A stretch of DNA of 11,813 bases from an uncultured Candidatus Competibacteraceae bacterium (GTDB taxonomy: Bacteria > Pseudomonadota > Gammaproteobacteria > Competibacterales > Competibacteraceae), in the NCBI GenBank assembly GCA_937872125.1, contig CALMNY010000383.1, positions 1 to 11,813 of the forward strand, written 5' to 3'. Under the pieces are notes generated by a model that was not told the DNA's origin, ran no database searches, and saw nothing but the letters and a program-made list of their open reading frames with translations. The translations under genes were made by a program, and so were the position numbers. Shown here piece after piece: positions 1-8,285 of the stretch. Within the stretch, counting starts at the first letter, position 1. Each line of letters starts with the position of its first letter.

Positions 1-1
1 C

Positions 2-1534
2 AATCCCTACTACCGCACCAAGCACGAATCGGAAGGCATCGTCCGCCGCGAGTGCACGCGTCCCTGGCGGATCTACCGGCCCGGCGCGGTGGTCGGCGAT
101 TCGCGCACCGGCGAGATGGACAAGATTGATGGCCCCTATTACTTCTTCAAGCTGATCCAGAAGGTGCGCAACATGCTGCCGCCGTGGATGCCGGTCATCG
201 GCATCGAGGGCGGCCGGCTGAATCTGGTGCCGGTCAACTTCATCGTGGACGCGATGGAACACATCGCCCACGTAGACGGGCTGGACGGTCATTGCTTCCA
301 CTTGGTGGACCCCCACCCGCACCGGGTCGGCGACATCCTCAACCTGTTCGCTCACGCTGCCCACGCGCCGGAGATGAGCCTGCGGGTCAATGCCCTGATG
401 TTCGCCTTTGTGCCGCAGGTCATCAAAACCGGAATATCGCACTTCAAGCCGGCGCGGCGGATGTGGGATCAGATTCTCAAGGACCTGGGCATCCCCGCCG
501 ATGCGTTGCGCCTGATCAACTACCCCACCCGCTTCGACTGCCGCGAGACGCTCAAGGCGCTCAAGGGCACCGACATTGCCGTGCCGCCGCTGGAAACCTA
601 CGCCGCGAAACTGTGGGACTACTGGGAGCGCAACCTCGATCCTGATCTGTTCGTGGACCGCAGTCTGACCGGCGCGGTCAAGGACAAGGTGGTGCTGATC
701 ACCGGAGCTTCGGCCGGCATCGGTAAGGCCGCCGCCCTCAAGATCGCCGAGGCCGGGGCCAAGATCCTCATTGTCGCCCGAACTGAAGAGAAGTTGCTGG
801 AAACCCAGCAGGAAATCGCGGCGCGCGGCGGCAAAGCGTTTATCTACACCGCCGATGTCGCGGACATCGCCTCCTGCGACGCGCTGGTGCAACAGGTGCT
901 GGCCGATCATGGCGTGGTAGACATCCTGATCAACAATGCCGGCCGCTCCATCCGCCGGGCCATTGAAAACTCGCTGGATCGCTTCCACGACTACGAGCGC
1001 ACCATGCAGCTCAATTACTTTGGCGCGCTGCGGCTGATCATGGGCTTCATTCCCAGCATGCTGAAGAAAAACCGCGGCCACGTCATCAACATCTCCTCGA
1101 TTGGCGTCCTCAGCAACGCGCCGCGCTTCTCGGCCTACGTCTCCTCCAAGGCGGCGCTGGACGCCTTCTCCCGTTGCGCGGTGGCCGAGTTTTCCGACAG
1201 CGGCATTGATTTCACCACCATCAACATGCCGCTGGTGCGCACCGAGATGATCGCGCCCACCAAGATCTATCAGCATGTCCCCACCCTCAGCCCGGAAGAG
1301 GCGGCGGACATGATCGTGCAGGGGATTATTTACCGGCCAGAGCGCATCGCTACCCGGGTGGGGATTTTCGCCCAGGTGCTACACGCTGTGGCGCCCAAGC
1401 TGTACGCCGTGATCATGAACACCGCGTTCCGGCTGTTCCCGGAGTCCTCCGCGGCCAAGGGCCAGCAAACCGAAGCCCAACCCTCGCTGGAGCAGATTTC
1501 CTTCGCCCAGTTGACCCGGGGGATTTACTGGTGA
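2..1534 (+). CDS. Bifunctional fatty acyl-CoA reductase (two SDR domains), 5' end outside window
   Basis: The reading frame is open from base 2, so the gene starts upstream; 510 codons and a TGA are visible. By analogy with the roughly 660-residue Marinobacter Maqu_2220-type enzyme, about 150 N-terminal residues with the first Rossmann motif are missing. The visible part starts at the YxxxK catalytic pair of the first, extended-SDR (NAD_binding_4) domain (Y at 8-10, K at 20-22), then its substrate-binding half, with IYRPG and GPYYFFK. A linker containing WDYWERNLDPDLF leads into a second classical SDR domain: TGASAGIG cofactor loop at 701-724, NNAG at 932-943, catalytic ISS at 1091-1099 and YVSSK at 1136-1150. 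The protein ends in RGIYW, as I recall for the Marinobacter enzyme. That family reduces long-chain acyl-CoA to fatty alcohol with NADPH. The resemblance is from memory, not a search; a generic two-domain SDR is the alternative. An apparent start at 89 is internal. Confidence 0.88.
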   Translation, partial: NPYYRTKHESEGIVRRECTRPWRIYRPGAVVGDSRTGEMDKIDGPYYFFKLIQKVRNMLPPWMPVIGIEGGRLNLVPVNFIVDAMEHIAHVDGLDGHCFHLVDPHPHRVGDILNLFAHAAHAPEMSLRVNALMFAFVPQVIKTGISHFKPARRMWDQILKDLGIPADALRLINYPTRFDCRETLKALKGTDIAVPPLETYAAKLWDYWERNLDPDLFVDRSLTGAVKDKVVLITGASAGIGKAAALKIAEAGAKILIVARTEEKLLETQQEIAARGGKAFIYTADVADIASCDALVQQVLADHGVVDILINNAGRSIRRAIENSLDRFHDYERTMQLNYFGALRLIMGFIPSMLKKNRGHVINISSIGVLSNAPRFSAYVSSKAALDAFSRCAVAEFSDSGIDFTTINMPLVRTEMIAPTKIYQHVPTLSPEEAADMIVQGIIYRPERIATRVGIFAQVLHAVAPKLYAVIMNTAFRLFPESSAAKGQQTEAQPSLEQISFAQLTRGIYW

Positions 1535-1645
1535 GTTCCACAAACCCGTTATAGCCCTGATGGCGGGACGGGATGCGGCTACCAACCGGCGAATTAAAAA
1601 AGATCGGAACTCCGCATCTCGCACCCCCGCAATTCAGGATGACCT

Positions 1646-1684
1646 CCCGGCTGCGACTGTTCCATGTCGTGGCCGGGCATTTTT
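1646..1684 (+). terminator. Rho-independent terminator after the acyl-CoA reductase gene
   Basis: CCCGGC at 1646-1651 pairs with GCCGGG at 1672-1677, and CGAC at 1654-1657 pairs with GTCG at 1666-1669. The two bases between the arms on each side (1652-1653 and 1670-1671) can form U-G and G-U wobbles in RNA. The result is a continuous 12-pair stem with an 8-base loop (1658-1665), followed after two bases by five T residues at 1680-1684. It sits 111 bases past the reductase stop and 35 bases before the peroxiredoxin start, so it separates the two transcription units. Confidence 0.75.
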
Positions 1685-1705
1685 GACACTCCTTGCCAAC
1701 CACCC

Positions 1706-1712
1706 GAGAGAG
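1706..1712 (+). promoter_or_regulatory. Ribosome binding site that fixes the peroxiredoxin start
   Basis: GAGAGAG lies 7 bases before the ATG at 1720. This favours that ATG over the in-frame TTG at 1693, which would add nine residues that do not belong to the family's N-terminus (KxGDPAPxF normally begins within a few residues of Met). Confidence 0.55.
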
Positions 1713-1719
1713 TAGCACC

Positions 1720-2184
1720 ATGAAATTGAAAATTGGCGATCCAGCCCCCATGTTCATCGCTACCACCACCGATGGCGGCGCCATCAAGCTATCCGATTAT
1801 CTCGGTAAAAAATTGGTGTTATATTTCTATCCCATGGATGACACGCCCGGTTGCACCAAACAGGCTTGTTCCCTGCGCGACCACAACCGGGAAATCCGGG
1901 ACAAGGGCGCCGCCATCCTCGGCGTCTCCACTCAGGATGCTGAATCTCATCAGCGGTTCACCGCCAAGCACCAGCTCAATTTTCCGCTGATCGCCGACAC
2001 CGACGGCGCCATCGGCAAGGCCTACGGCGCGATTGGCGGCGGCGGCATGATCGGCGCCGCCATCAACCTGCTGGGCATGGCCAACCGCATTACCTTTATC
2101 ATTGACGAAAGCGGCCACATCGCCCATATCATTGACAAACCGGATTGCGCCCATCATGCCGAGGAGGTCCTGGGCCTGTTGTAA
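1720..2184 (+). CDS. bcp: Thioredoxin-dependent peroxiredoxin, Bcp/PrxQ family
   Basis: A 154-residue protein of the usual length for Bcp/PrxQ thiol peroxidases, which reduce hydrogen peroxide and organic hydroperoxides in the cytoplasm using thioredoxin. The thioredoxin fold starts with GDPAPMF (6-12). The peroxidatic motif PMDDTPGC ends at Cys45, and a second cysteine lies five residues on (Cys50). That spacing marks the atypical two-Cys Bcp subgroup, which forms an intramolecular disulfide. The STQD segment and the late TFIIDESG strand are also typical. A short glycine-rich stretch (GGGGMIG) replaces the more charged loop found in many members. There is no membrane segment or signal peptide. 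The stop is 32 bases before the phosphatase ATG, so co-transcription is likely. No convincing promoter is visible between the preceding terminator and the start. Confidence 0.93.
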   Translation: MKLKIGDPAPMFIATTTDGGAIKLSDYLGKKLVLYFYPMDDTPGCTKQACSLRDHNREIRDKGAAILGVSTQDAESHQRFTAKHQLNFPLIADTDGAIGKAYGAIGGGGMIGAAINLLGMANRITFIIDESGHIAHIIDKPDCAHHAEEVLGLL

Positions 2185-2216
2185 GCATCCGCTCCCCGAC
2201 TGCTGGAGACGCTGGC

Positions 2217-3041
2217 ATGACTGCCCACGCATCAAGTTGCACTTATACCTGGGACCAGGGCGCCGCTACCGAGCTGGGCGCCCGCCACGAACAACAGGAC
2301 CGCTGGGGCCTCTTCCAGTCGTCTGACCCGCAGGGACTGCTGGCTATTCTGGCTGATGGCATGGGGGGGCATCTGGAGGGCGCCCTGGGTGCGCAAATCG
2401 TGATTGACGAAGCCCAACAACTCGTCCAGACCCCGGGGGCATGGCCAGACCCCGACCCGCTGGCCGGGCTTGAGCAGTTGTGCTTGCGGATGCACGAAGC
2501 CATCAACCGCCAGTCGGAAACCGCGCGCAGTACCATAGTCATGGTCTGGCTCGAAGGCGACCAGGCGTACTGGCTCAACGTCGGTGACAGCCGACTGTAT
2601 CACTTCCGCGCCGGGGAGCGCCTGATGCGCACCCGCGATCACTCGGCAGTGCAGTTGCTGATGGATCTGGGCGAAATTGACGAATCCGAGATGGCGACCC
2701 ATCCCGCACAAAATCGTTTGTATCGCTGCCTGGGTGGCGACACCCTGCCCAAACCTGACCTGGGCCAGCTCACGATCCAGCCCGGCGATCTGCTGGCGCT
2801 GTGTTCGGATGGCGTCTGGGAACACATCACCGAACCCGAACTCTGGGATGCGGCGCGCGCCAATGACCTCACTGCCGCCGCTGCAACGCTCACCACACAG
2901 GCCGTGCAACGCGGCGGCGCAACCGCCGATAACGCCACCCTGCTCCTGTTGCGCGCGATTCCCGCCGCTGGCCGCCGAACGCCCTGGTTGCAGCGGCTAT
3001 CCGCCAGTTTCGCATCACTGCTGAATGGCGACCGCCGCTAA
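2217..3041 (+). CDS. PP2C-family Ser/Thr protein phosphatase
   Basis: A 274-residue soluble protein carrying the motif series of bacterial PPM/PP2C phosphatases, which use two Mn/Mg ions to remove phosphate from Ser/Thr. Visible motifs are GARHEQQDRWG (Asp28), LADGMGGH (metal-binding Asp47), NVGDSRLY, TRDHS, LCSDGVW (Asp198) and ADNAT (Asp238). All metal-ligand aspartates are present, so activity is expected. The first motif has Gln where Asn is usual before Gln/Glu-Asp. The catalytic domain fills the protein apart from a short basic/hydrophobic tail after residue 247. The start is the ATG at 2217, with GGAG at 2204-2207; an upstream in-frame TTG at 2145 lies inside the peroxiredoxin gene and is unlikely. 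The Ser/Thr kinase gene follows 65 bases later, which marks this phosphatase as its probable antagonist (Stp/PrpC or PppA-like role). Confidence 0.92.
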   Translation: MTAHASSCTYTWDQGAATELGARHEQQDRWGLFQSSDPQGLLAILADGMGGHLEGALGAQIVIDEAQQLVQTPGAWPDPDPLAGLEQLCLRMHEAINRQSETARSTIVMVWLEGDQAYWLNVGDSRLYHFRAGERLMRTRDHSAVQLLMDLGEIDESEMATHPAQNRLYRCLGGDTLPKPDLGQLTIQPGDLLALCSDGVWEHITEPELWDAARANDLTAAAATLTTQAVQRGGATADNATLLLLRAIPAAGRRTPWLQRLSASFASLLNGDRR

Positions 3042-3106
3042 CATCCCCGGCTCACCGTCGCCATGTCCAACCGGCATCCGCGCTCCCCTACTGCAAGGAA
3101 AGCCCG

Positions 3107-5683
3107 ATGACTGAAGAAACCAACGCGCTACCTACAGGCTATAACTTGCACCGCTACCAGATCGAGGGCGTCCTGGGAGCCGGTGGTTTCGGCATTACCT
3201 ACAAAGCGATCCACGAGGCGCTTGAGAACGAAGTCGCGATCAAGGAATATTTCCCCGCCGAATGGGCCTACCGCGATCACAATGGCATCAATGTCCGCCC
3301 CAATGCCCAAGGTCAAATTCCAGCGCGGGAAACCGAACCGCCGTGTTACGAATGGGGCCTGCAGCGCTTTCTGGACGAAGCCAAAATCCTGGTGCAGGTA
3401 AACCATCCGGGTGTGGTGCGGGTGCGGGACTACTTCACCGCCAATGGCACCGCCTATATCGTGATGGAATACGAGGTCGGCGAGTCGCTCAGCGCCACTT
3501 TGCAGCGAGGCGGTATTCTGCCCGAGCCGGAACTGCGCCGAATCCTGAACGACGTGATACCGGCGCTGGAAGCCGTCCATGCCCAGGGTTACCTGCACCG
3601 GGACATCAAACCCAGTAATCTCTACATTCGCGCCAGTACCAGTCGAGTCATCCTGCTCGATTTTGGCGCCGCCCGCCAAGCCCTGGGGCGGCGCACGCGC
3701 AGCGTCACCAGTGTGGTCACGCCCGGCTATTCCCCCATCGAGCAGTATGTCACGGTCGGCGAGGACTACGGCCCCTGGACGGACATTTACGCCGTCGGTG
3801 CGGTGCTGTACCGCTGTATTACCGGTACGCCGCCCATCGAGGCGCCTGGACGGGTGCTCAAGGATCCGGTGCAGCCGGCGGTCGAGGTCGGCGCCGGCCT
3901 GTACTCACAGGGGTTGTTGCGCCTGGTGGATCAGGCGATCGCCGTGCGGCCCGAAGAACGGTTTCAGACCGTGGCCGAGATGCGCGAGGCCTTGCAAGCG
4001 ACTGATCAGGCCAATGATCGTCCGAGTTTCTCCCAGCCACCACTGGATGCCAGCCTTCTGGATCAATCCGCGACGTCATCCTTGAGCGCCGCCCGGACCG
4101 AGGGCGAGGGTCAGCGCCGCCCCCCTGCCTCCCGCTCGCATCCCTCCCAGCGCATTTCCAAAGAAGCGCCCGCTCCAGGGGTCATCCCGTCCAAACAACA
4201 GCCGTATGGTTCCCGCCAGCCGGCCAGCGCCGCGTCGTTTACTACTTCGCCGTTCGAAGATGCCGATGGCGGTTCTCTGCCCCTGCTGGAAAACATCTGG
4301 GAACATCTGGACGACCTGGCCCCTCCGTCGGTGTCCGGCCCGGCCAAAGCCGCGCCCAGCGCCGAAGCGCCGCCCGCCATGCCAGAACCGGCGGAATCCC
4401 TGCTCAAACGCTCGCCCCAGTCGGCGCTGGATCATCTGAAGAAGGTTTCTACAGTTCGACATGACGGGATGCTCAGCATTCGTCTTGCGACGACGACATC
4501 CCAACCCTCTTCCCGGGCGACGACCGAAAGCCCATCCTCCATCAGTCCAGCCACGCTCGAAGCGCCGCGCGCCAAATGGACGCCGATCCTGATCACGGTT
4601 TTTGCGGTTGCCGGGCTGGCCGGGGCTAGTCTGCTCGCCTATCAGTACTACAACGCGATGCAGGAGCAGCGCCAGCAACAGGCTATCGCGTTACAACAGC
4701 GCCAGCAGGAAGAAGAAAACCGCCGCGCCCAGGAAACCGCACAAAATCGTGAGGCGGAAATCGCCCGTTATCTGGAACAGGCCCGCAACGCGATCACCAC
4801 GAAAAACTGGAAGCTCGCCGCCACCTATCTGGAGCGGGCGGCGACGCTCGATCCTGCCCATTCGGCGCTGGCGACAGTCCGGGCTGAACTGGCCGCCGCC
4901 GAACAGCCCACTGCTGCGGCCAAGACTCGAACCGCCAACGCCATCGGACTTGAACTCAACTGGATTGAAGGCCGCTGCTTCACTATGGGCAGTCCGGCCA
5001 GCGAACGGGATCGTGGCCGCGACGAGACCACTCATGAGGTTTGCGTCAAGAGCTTCTGGATGGGCAAAACGGAGATCAGTAACCGTCAGTTCCGTCTGTT
5101 CCGGGCCGCTCATAACAGCGGTTCTTTTCAGGGACGCCCTTTGAACGACGACACCCAGCCCGCCGTCAATCTAACCTGGGATGATGCGAAAGCCTTCGCC
5201 GAGTGGCTGTCCTGGGAAAGCGGTTCCGGCCAGCGCTTCCGGCTGCCGACCGAAGCCGAATGGGAATTCGCCGCCCGGGCGGGCGCCAAAAGCCGATACG
5301 CCTGGGGCAACGACATCAACCCCCGGTATGCGAATTTTTCCGACCGCAATGACCCGACGGGTGCGTCTATCGGTAATCTGGATGACGGTTATGCCGTCAC
5401 AGCGCCGGTCGGCAACTATCAGCCCAATGCCCTTGGCCTGTTCGATATGGCCGGCAACGTCTGGGAGTGGACCTGCTCGGACTACGGTCCCAGCTACGGC
5501 GGCGACGAACAGCGCTGTTCGACCGCGCGGTCCAACGAAGGCCAACGGGTCGTCCGAGGCGGATCCTGGAACAACGGCGCCGGCGATTTGCGCCTGGCCA
5601 AGCGGCTGGCGCGTAAACCCGATTACCGCGATGCGATGACCGGGTTCCGCGTCGTCATGGAAGAAACAAACACCATACCTTGA
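3107..5683 (+). CDS. Membrane-spanning Ser/Thr protein kinase with C-terminal FGE-sulfatase (SUMF1)-fold domain
   Basis: An 858-residue modular protein starting at an ATG preceded by AAGGAA (3095-3100). Residues about 17-290 are a Hanks-type kinase: glycine loop GAGGFG, ATP-binding Lys46 in VAIKEYF, HRDIKPSN with catalytic Asp166, DFG with Asp185, and GYSPIEQY in the activation/APE region. Every key catalytic residue is present. Residues about 300-490 form a Pro/Ser/Ala-rich linker of low complexity. One hydrophobic helix follows at about 492-514, with basic residues on the kinase side that suggest the kinase is cytoplasmic. Next come a Gln/Glu coiled coil (about 517-563) and a TPR-like helix pair (about 550-595). 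Residues about 614-852 form an FGE-sulfatase-fold domain (NWIEGRCFTMGS start, GNVWEWT, RGGSW, GFRVV end). The segment after RGGSW (817-821) reads NNGAGDL, with no cysteine pair, so formylglycine generation is not expected; a binding or sensing role is inferred. Four other cysteines in this domain could form disulfides outside the cell membrane. Confidence 0.92.
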   Translation: MTEETNALPTGYNLHRYQIEGVLGAGGFGITYKAIHEALENEVAIKEYFPAEWAYRDHNGINVRPNAQGQIPARETEPPCYEWGLQRFLDEAKILVQVNHPGVVRVRDYFTANGTAYIVMEYEVGESLSATLQRGGILPEPELRRILNDVIPALEAVHAQGYLHRDIKPSNLYIRASTSRVILLDFGAARQALGRRTRSVTSVVTPGYSPIEQYVTVGEDYGPWTDIYAVGAVLYRCITGTPPIEAPGRVLKDPVQPAVEVGAGLYSQGLLRLVDQAIAVRPEERFQTVAEMREALQATDQANDRPSFSQPPLDASLLDQSATSSLSAARTEGEGQRRPPASRSHPSQRISKEAPAPGVIPSKQQPYGSRQPASAASFTTSPFEDADGGSLPLLENIWEHLDDLAPPSVSGPAKAAPSAEAPPAMPEPAESLLKRSPQSALDHLKKVSTVRHDGMLSIRLATTTSQPSSRATTESPSSISPATLEAPRAKWTPILITVFAVAGLAGASLLAYQYYNAMQEQRQQQAIALQQRQQEEENRRAQETAQNREAEIARYLEQARNAITTKNWKLAATYLERAATLDPAHSALATVRAELAAAEQPTAAAKTRTANAIGLELNWIEGRCFTMGSPASERDRGRDETTHEVCVKSFWMGKTEISNRQFRLFRAAHNSGSFQGRPLNDDTQPAVNLTWDDAKAFAEWLSWESGSGQRFRLPTEAEWEFAARAGAKSRYAWGNDINPRYANFSDRNDPTGASIGNLDDGYAVTAPVGNYQPNALGLFDMAGNVWEWTCSDYGPSYGGDEQRCSTARSNEGQRVVRGGSWNNGAGDLRLAKRLARKPDYRDAMTGFRVVMEETNTIP

Positions 5684-5702
5684 GGCCCAGGTTTCATCCC
5701 GG

Positions 5703-6437
5703 CTACGCACCCAGATAGGCTTCCTTGACCCGGGGATCGCCCAGCAATTCCCGGCCAGCGCCGGACAGAATAATGCCGCCGGTTTCCAGGACATAAGCGC
5801 GGGACGCGATCCGCAGCGCCATGTTGGCGTTCTGTTCCACCAGCAGGATGGTGGTTCCCGAGCGGTTGATGTCTTCGATGATCCGGAAGATGTCCTGCAC
5901 CAGTCGCGGCGACAGCCCCATGGATGGCTCGTCCAGCAGCAGCAGCCGGCCCCGGCTCATCAGCGCCCGCCCCACCGCCAGCATCTGCTGTTCGCCGCCG
6001 GACAGGGTGCCGCCCGGCTGGCGCTGGCGTTCGCTGAGCCGTGGGAAAATCGTGAAGACCCGGTCGTAATCCGCCGCAATTTCGCCCTTGTCGGTGCGCT
6101 GCCAGGTGGCCAGCCGCAAATTCTCCAGCACGGTTAAATTGCCGAAGATGCCCCGGCCCTCCGGGACGTGGGCGACGCCCAGGCCGACGATCCGATGCGC
6201 TGGGACTCGTTTGAGATCCTGCCCTTCAAACACGACGGCGCCGTTATAAGGCGTCAGACCCGAAATCGCCCGCAGAATCGAGGTCTTGCCCGCCCCGTTG
6301 GCGCCGATCAGAGTCACGATCTCGCCCTTCAGCACGGTGAAGGAAACGCCATGCAGCGCCCGGATGCCGTCGTAATGAACTTCCAGATCGCGCACTTCCA
6401 GTTGCAGGTCTTCCAGTCCGCCCGTTCCGTTGCTCAT
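5703..6437 (-). CDS. livF: Branched-chain amino-acid ABC transporter ATPase LivF
   Basis: A 244-residue ABC ATPase, the second nucleotide-binding subunit of the HAAT-family importer. It has Walker A GANGAGKT (45-52), an intact LSGGEQQ signature and Walker B LLLLDEPSMGL. The switch region LVEQN has Gln in place of the usual His, a normal LivF trait that separates it from LivG. The start ATG (6435-6437) overlaps the livG stop by four bases (ATGA), which indicates translational coupling; AGGGG lies about 9 bases upstream. An upstream extension in the same frame runs through livG and is not real. It is the last gene of the operon. Its stop lies only 19 bases from the stop of the convergent kinase gene, and I see no hairpin terminator there. 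Confidence 0.95.
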   Translation of the reverse strand: MSNGTGGLEDLQLEVRDLEVHYDGIRALHGVSFTVLKGEIVTLIGANGAGKTSILRAISGLTPYNGAVVFEGQDLKRVPAHRIVGLGVAHVPEGRGIFGNLTVLENLRLATWQRTDKGEIAADYDRVFTIFPRLSERQRQPGGTLSGGEQQMLAVGRALMSRGRLLLLDEPSMGLSPRLVQDIFRIIEDINRSGTTILLVEQNANMALRIASRAYVLETGGIILSGAGRELLGDPRVKEAYLGA

Positions 6438-7204
6438 CCGACCGGCCCCTCGCCCAGGTAAGCTTCCAACACCTTGGGATCGTTCTGGATCGCCTCGGGC
6501 GGACCCTCGGCCAGGGTTTCGCCGAAATCCAGCACCTTGATCCGCTCGCAGATGCCCATCACCAGTTTCATCTGGTGCTCGATCAGCAGGATGGTGAGCT
6601 GGAACTCCCGGCGAATCCACTGAATGAATTCCATCAATTGATCAATCTCGTTCGGATTCATCCCCGCTGCGGGTTCGTCCAGCAGCAACAGTTCCGGGTC
6701 GATGGCCAGCGCCCGGGCGATTTCCAGCCGCCGCTGCGAGCCGTAGGGCAGATTCTTGGCCGTCTCACCGGCCAGATGCTCCAGCTTGAAAATGCTCAAC
6801 AACCGCCGGGAGTTCTCGATGATGCGCTCTTCCTCCCGGCGATAGCGGCCCAGGTGCAGCAGCGCCTCCAGCGGGCTGTAGCGAACCTGGGCGTAGTGGG
6901 CGATGCGCACGTTGTCCAGCACCGACAAATCCCGGAACAGCCGGATGTTCTGGAAGGTGCGGCCGACCCGCAGCGCGGTAATCTGATGCGGGGTCTTGCC
7001 AACCAGTTCGATATCCCGCAGGCGGATGCTGCCCTCGCTGGCCCGATAAACCCCGGTGATCAGGTTGAAGATGGTCGTTTTACCGGCGCCGTTGGGACCG
7101 ATGACGCCCACCAGTTCGCCGGACTGGAGTTCCAGATTGAAGTCGGCGACCGCGCACAACCCCCCAAAATAATGCTTGACCCTAGTGGCTACGAGCAGCG
7201 CCAT
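6434..7204 (-). CDS. livG: Branched-chain amino-acid ABC transporter ATPase LivG
   Basis: A 256-residue ABC ATPase pairing with LivF at the cytoplasmic face of the LivHM channel. It shows Walker A GPNGAGKT (36-43), a degenerate signature [13 protein letters not shown] typical of LivG ([13 protein letters not shown] instead of LSGGQ), Walker [12 protein letters not shown] and the H-loop LIEHQM. The segment [11 protein letters not shown] around the Q-loop is also characteristic. The start at 7204 has a strong GGAGGA (7208-7213) inside the end of livM, with an unusually short spacing of 3-4 bases. The gene overlaps livM by 23 bases and livF by 4, so the distal genes are almost certainly translated from one message. 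Confidence 0.95.
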   Translation of the reverse strand: MALLVATRVKHYFGGLCAVADFNLELQSGELVGVIGPNGAGKTTIFNLITGVYRASEGSIRLRDIELVGKTPHQITALRVGRTFQNIRLFRDLSVLDNVRIAHYAQVRYSPLEALLHLGRYRREEERIIENSRRLLSIFKLEHLAGETAKNLPYGSQRRLEIARALAIDPELLLLDEPAAGMNPNEIDQLMEFIQWIRREFQLTILLIEHQMKLVMGICERIKVLDFGETLAEGPPEAIQNDPKVLEAYLGEGPVG

Positions 7205-8285
7205 GGCTTCCTCCGTGAACAGTGGGACGGCGATGGGCGTCCAGATCGCGCCTGGGAATAAACCAGCGGAACTCCCGCAGGCCCATGATCCCGCGCGGCG
7301 CGAAAATCATCACCAGCACCAGGGCCAGGGGCATGATCACCATCCGCCAGACCCCCAGGTGACGAATGAAATACTCGTTCAGCGGATCGAACACCACCGC
7401 CGGCAGCCAGCCCAGCATCGCCGCCACGGTGGACGGCCGCAGCAGCTCCAGCAGCACGGTGTAAACGGTCGCGCCGATAATGGACCCGGCGATGGAGGCG
7501 ATGCCGCCTAGATAGACCATGATCAGCACGTCGGTGGTCTTGATGATGTCGAACACCCGGGGGCTGATGAACTGCAACAAATGGGCGAACAACGCTCCGG
7601 CGATGCCGGCGAAAAAGGAGGACACCATGAACGCCAGGAACTTCACCCGACGCGTGTTGACGCTCATCAGGTCGCTGGCAATCTCGTCCTCGCGGATGGA
7701 CAGAACCCCGCGCCCGTATTTGGAGTAGACGAAGTTGCGCACCACCCAGATCGAGACCACGGTCCAGAAAAACACCCAGGGCAGCGTGGTCAGCCTCTTG
7801 ATGCCCGGAATGCCGCGCGGGCCACCGATATAGTCAATGTTCTCGATCACCGACTTGACGATCATCAGGAACGCCAGGGTGATGATGGCCAGATAGTCGC
7901 CGCGCACCTTGAACGACGGCACTGCCACGATCAGCCCCAGCAGCGCCGCCATCAACCCGCCGGCCAGCACCGCCAGCGGAAACAGTCCCGGATACGCGGC
8001 CACCGGCAACACCTTCTGAGTCAGCAGCGCGGCGGTATAAGCCCCCACCGCCATGAAGCCGGCGTGGGCCAGGGAAAACTCGCCCATGTAACCGTTCACC
8101 AGGTTCAGGCTGACGGTCAGGATGATATTGATCCCGACATACATCATCACCAACTGAACGTACTTGTTCAGCAGGTTGTATTCAGGAATGGCGAAGGCCA
8201 GGACGAAGCCGACGGCGATCAACACCGGCAGCAGCCAGCGCTGCGCCATCAACCATTCCCAGCCTGCGTTCCGCATCGTCTTCAT
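7182..8285 (-). CDS. livM: Branched-chain amino-acid ABC transporter permease LivM
   Basis: A 367-residue polytopic membrane protein with about nine to ten hydrophobic segments, one half of the inner-membrane channel. Family features include NLVNGYMGEFSLAHAGFMAVGAY near the N-terminus and the cytoplasmic coupling segment REDEIASDLMSVNTRRVKFLAFMVSSFF that contacts the ATPases. PSFKVRGDYLAIITLAF is another LivM hallmark. The start ATG (8283-8285) overlaps the livH stop by four bases, with GGA about 11 bases upstream. The C-terminal tail is hydrophilic and His/Arg-rich, and its last eight codons are shared out of frame with livG, so the tail may be constrained by the overlap more than by function. 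Confidence 0.94.
   Translation of the reverse strand: MKTMRNAGWEWLMAQRWLLPVLIAVGFVLAFAIPEYNLLNKYVQLVMMYVGINIILTVSLNLVNGYMGEFSLAHAGFMAVGAYTAALLTQKVLPVAAYPGLFPLAVLAGGLMAALLGLIVAVPSFKVRGDYLAIITLAFLMIVKSVIENIDYIGGPRGIPGIKRLTTLPWVFFWTVVSIWVVRNFVYSKYGRGVLSIREDEIASDLMSVNTRRVKFLAFMVSSFFAGIAGALFAHLLQFISPRVFDIIKTTDVLIMVYLGGIASIAGSIIGATVYTVLLELLRPSTVAAMLGWLPAVVFDPLNEYFIRHLGVWRMVIMPLALVLVMIFAPRGIMGLREFRWFIPRRDLDAHRRPTVHGGSHGAARSH

Noticed and set aside
184..645. Plus-strand open frame inside the acyl-CoA reductase gene
   Set aside because: It is an out-of-frame shadow rich in Arg, Pro and Gly that overlaps a strongly supported coding frame.
1683..1688. TTGACA as a -35 box for the peroxiredoxin gene
   Set aside because: No -10-like hexamer lies 16-18 bases downstream (that position reads GAGAGA, the ribosome site), and the bases belong to the T-run of the terminator.
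1683..1697. Sigma-54-like TTGACAC...TTGC before the peroxiredoxin gene
   Set aside because: The distance between the two conserved dinucleotides is 10, not 12, and the invariant GG is GA.
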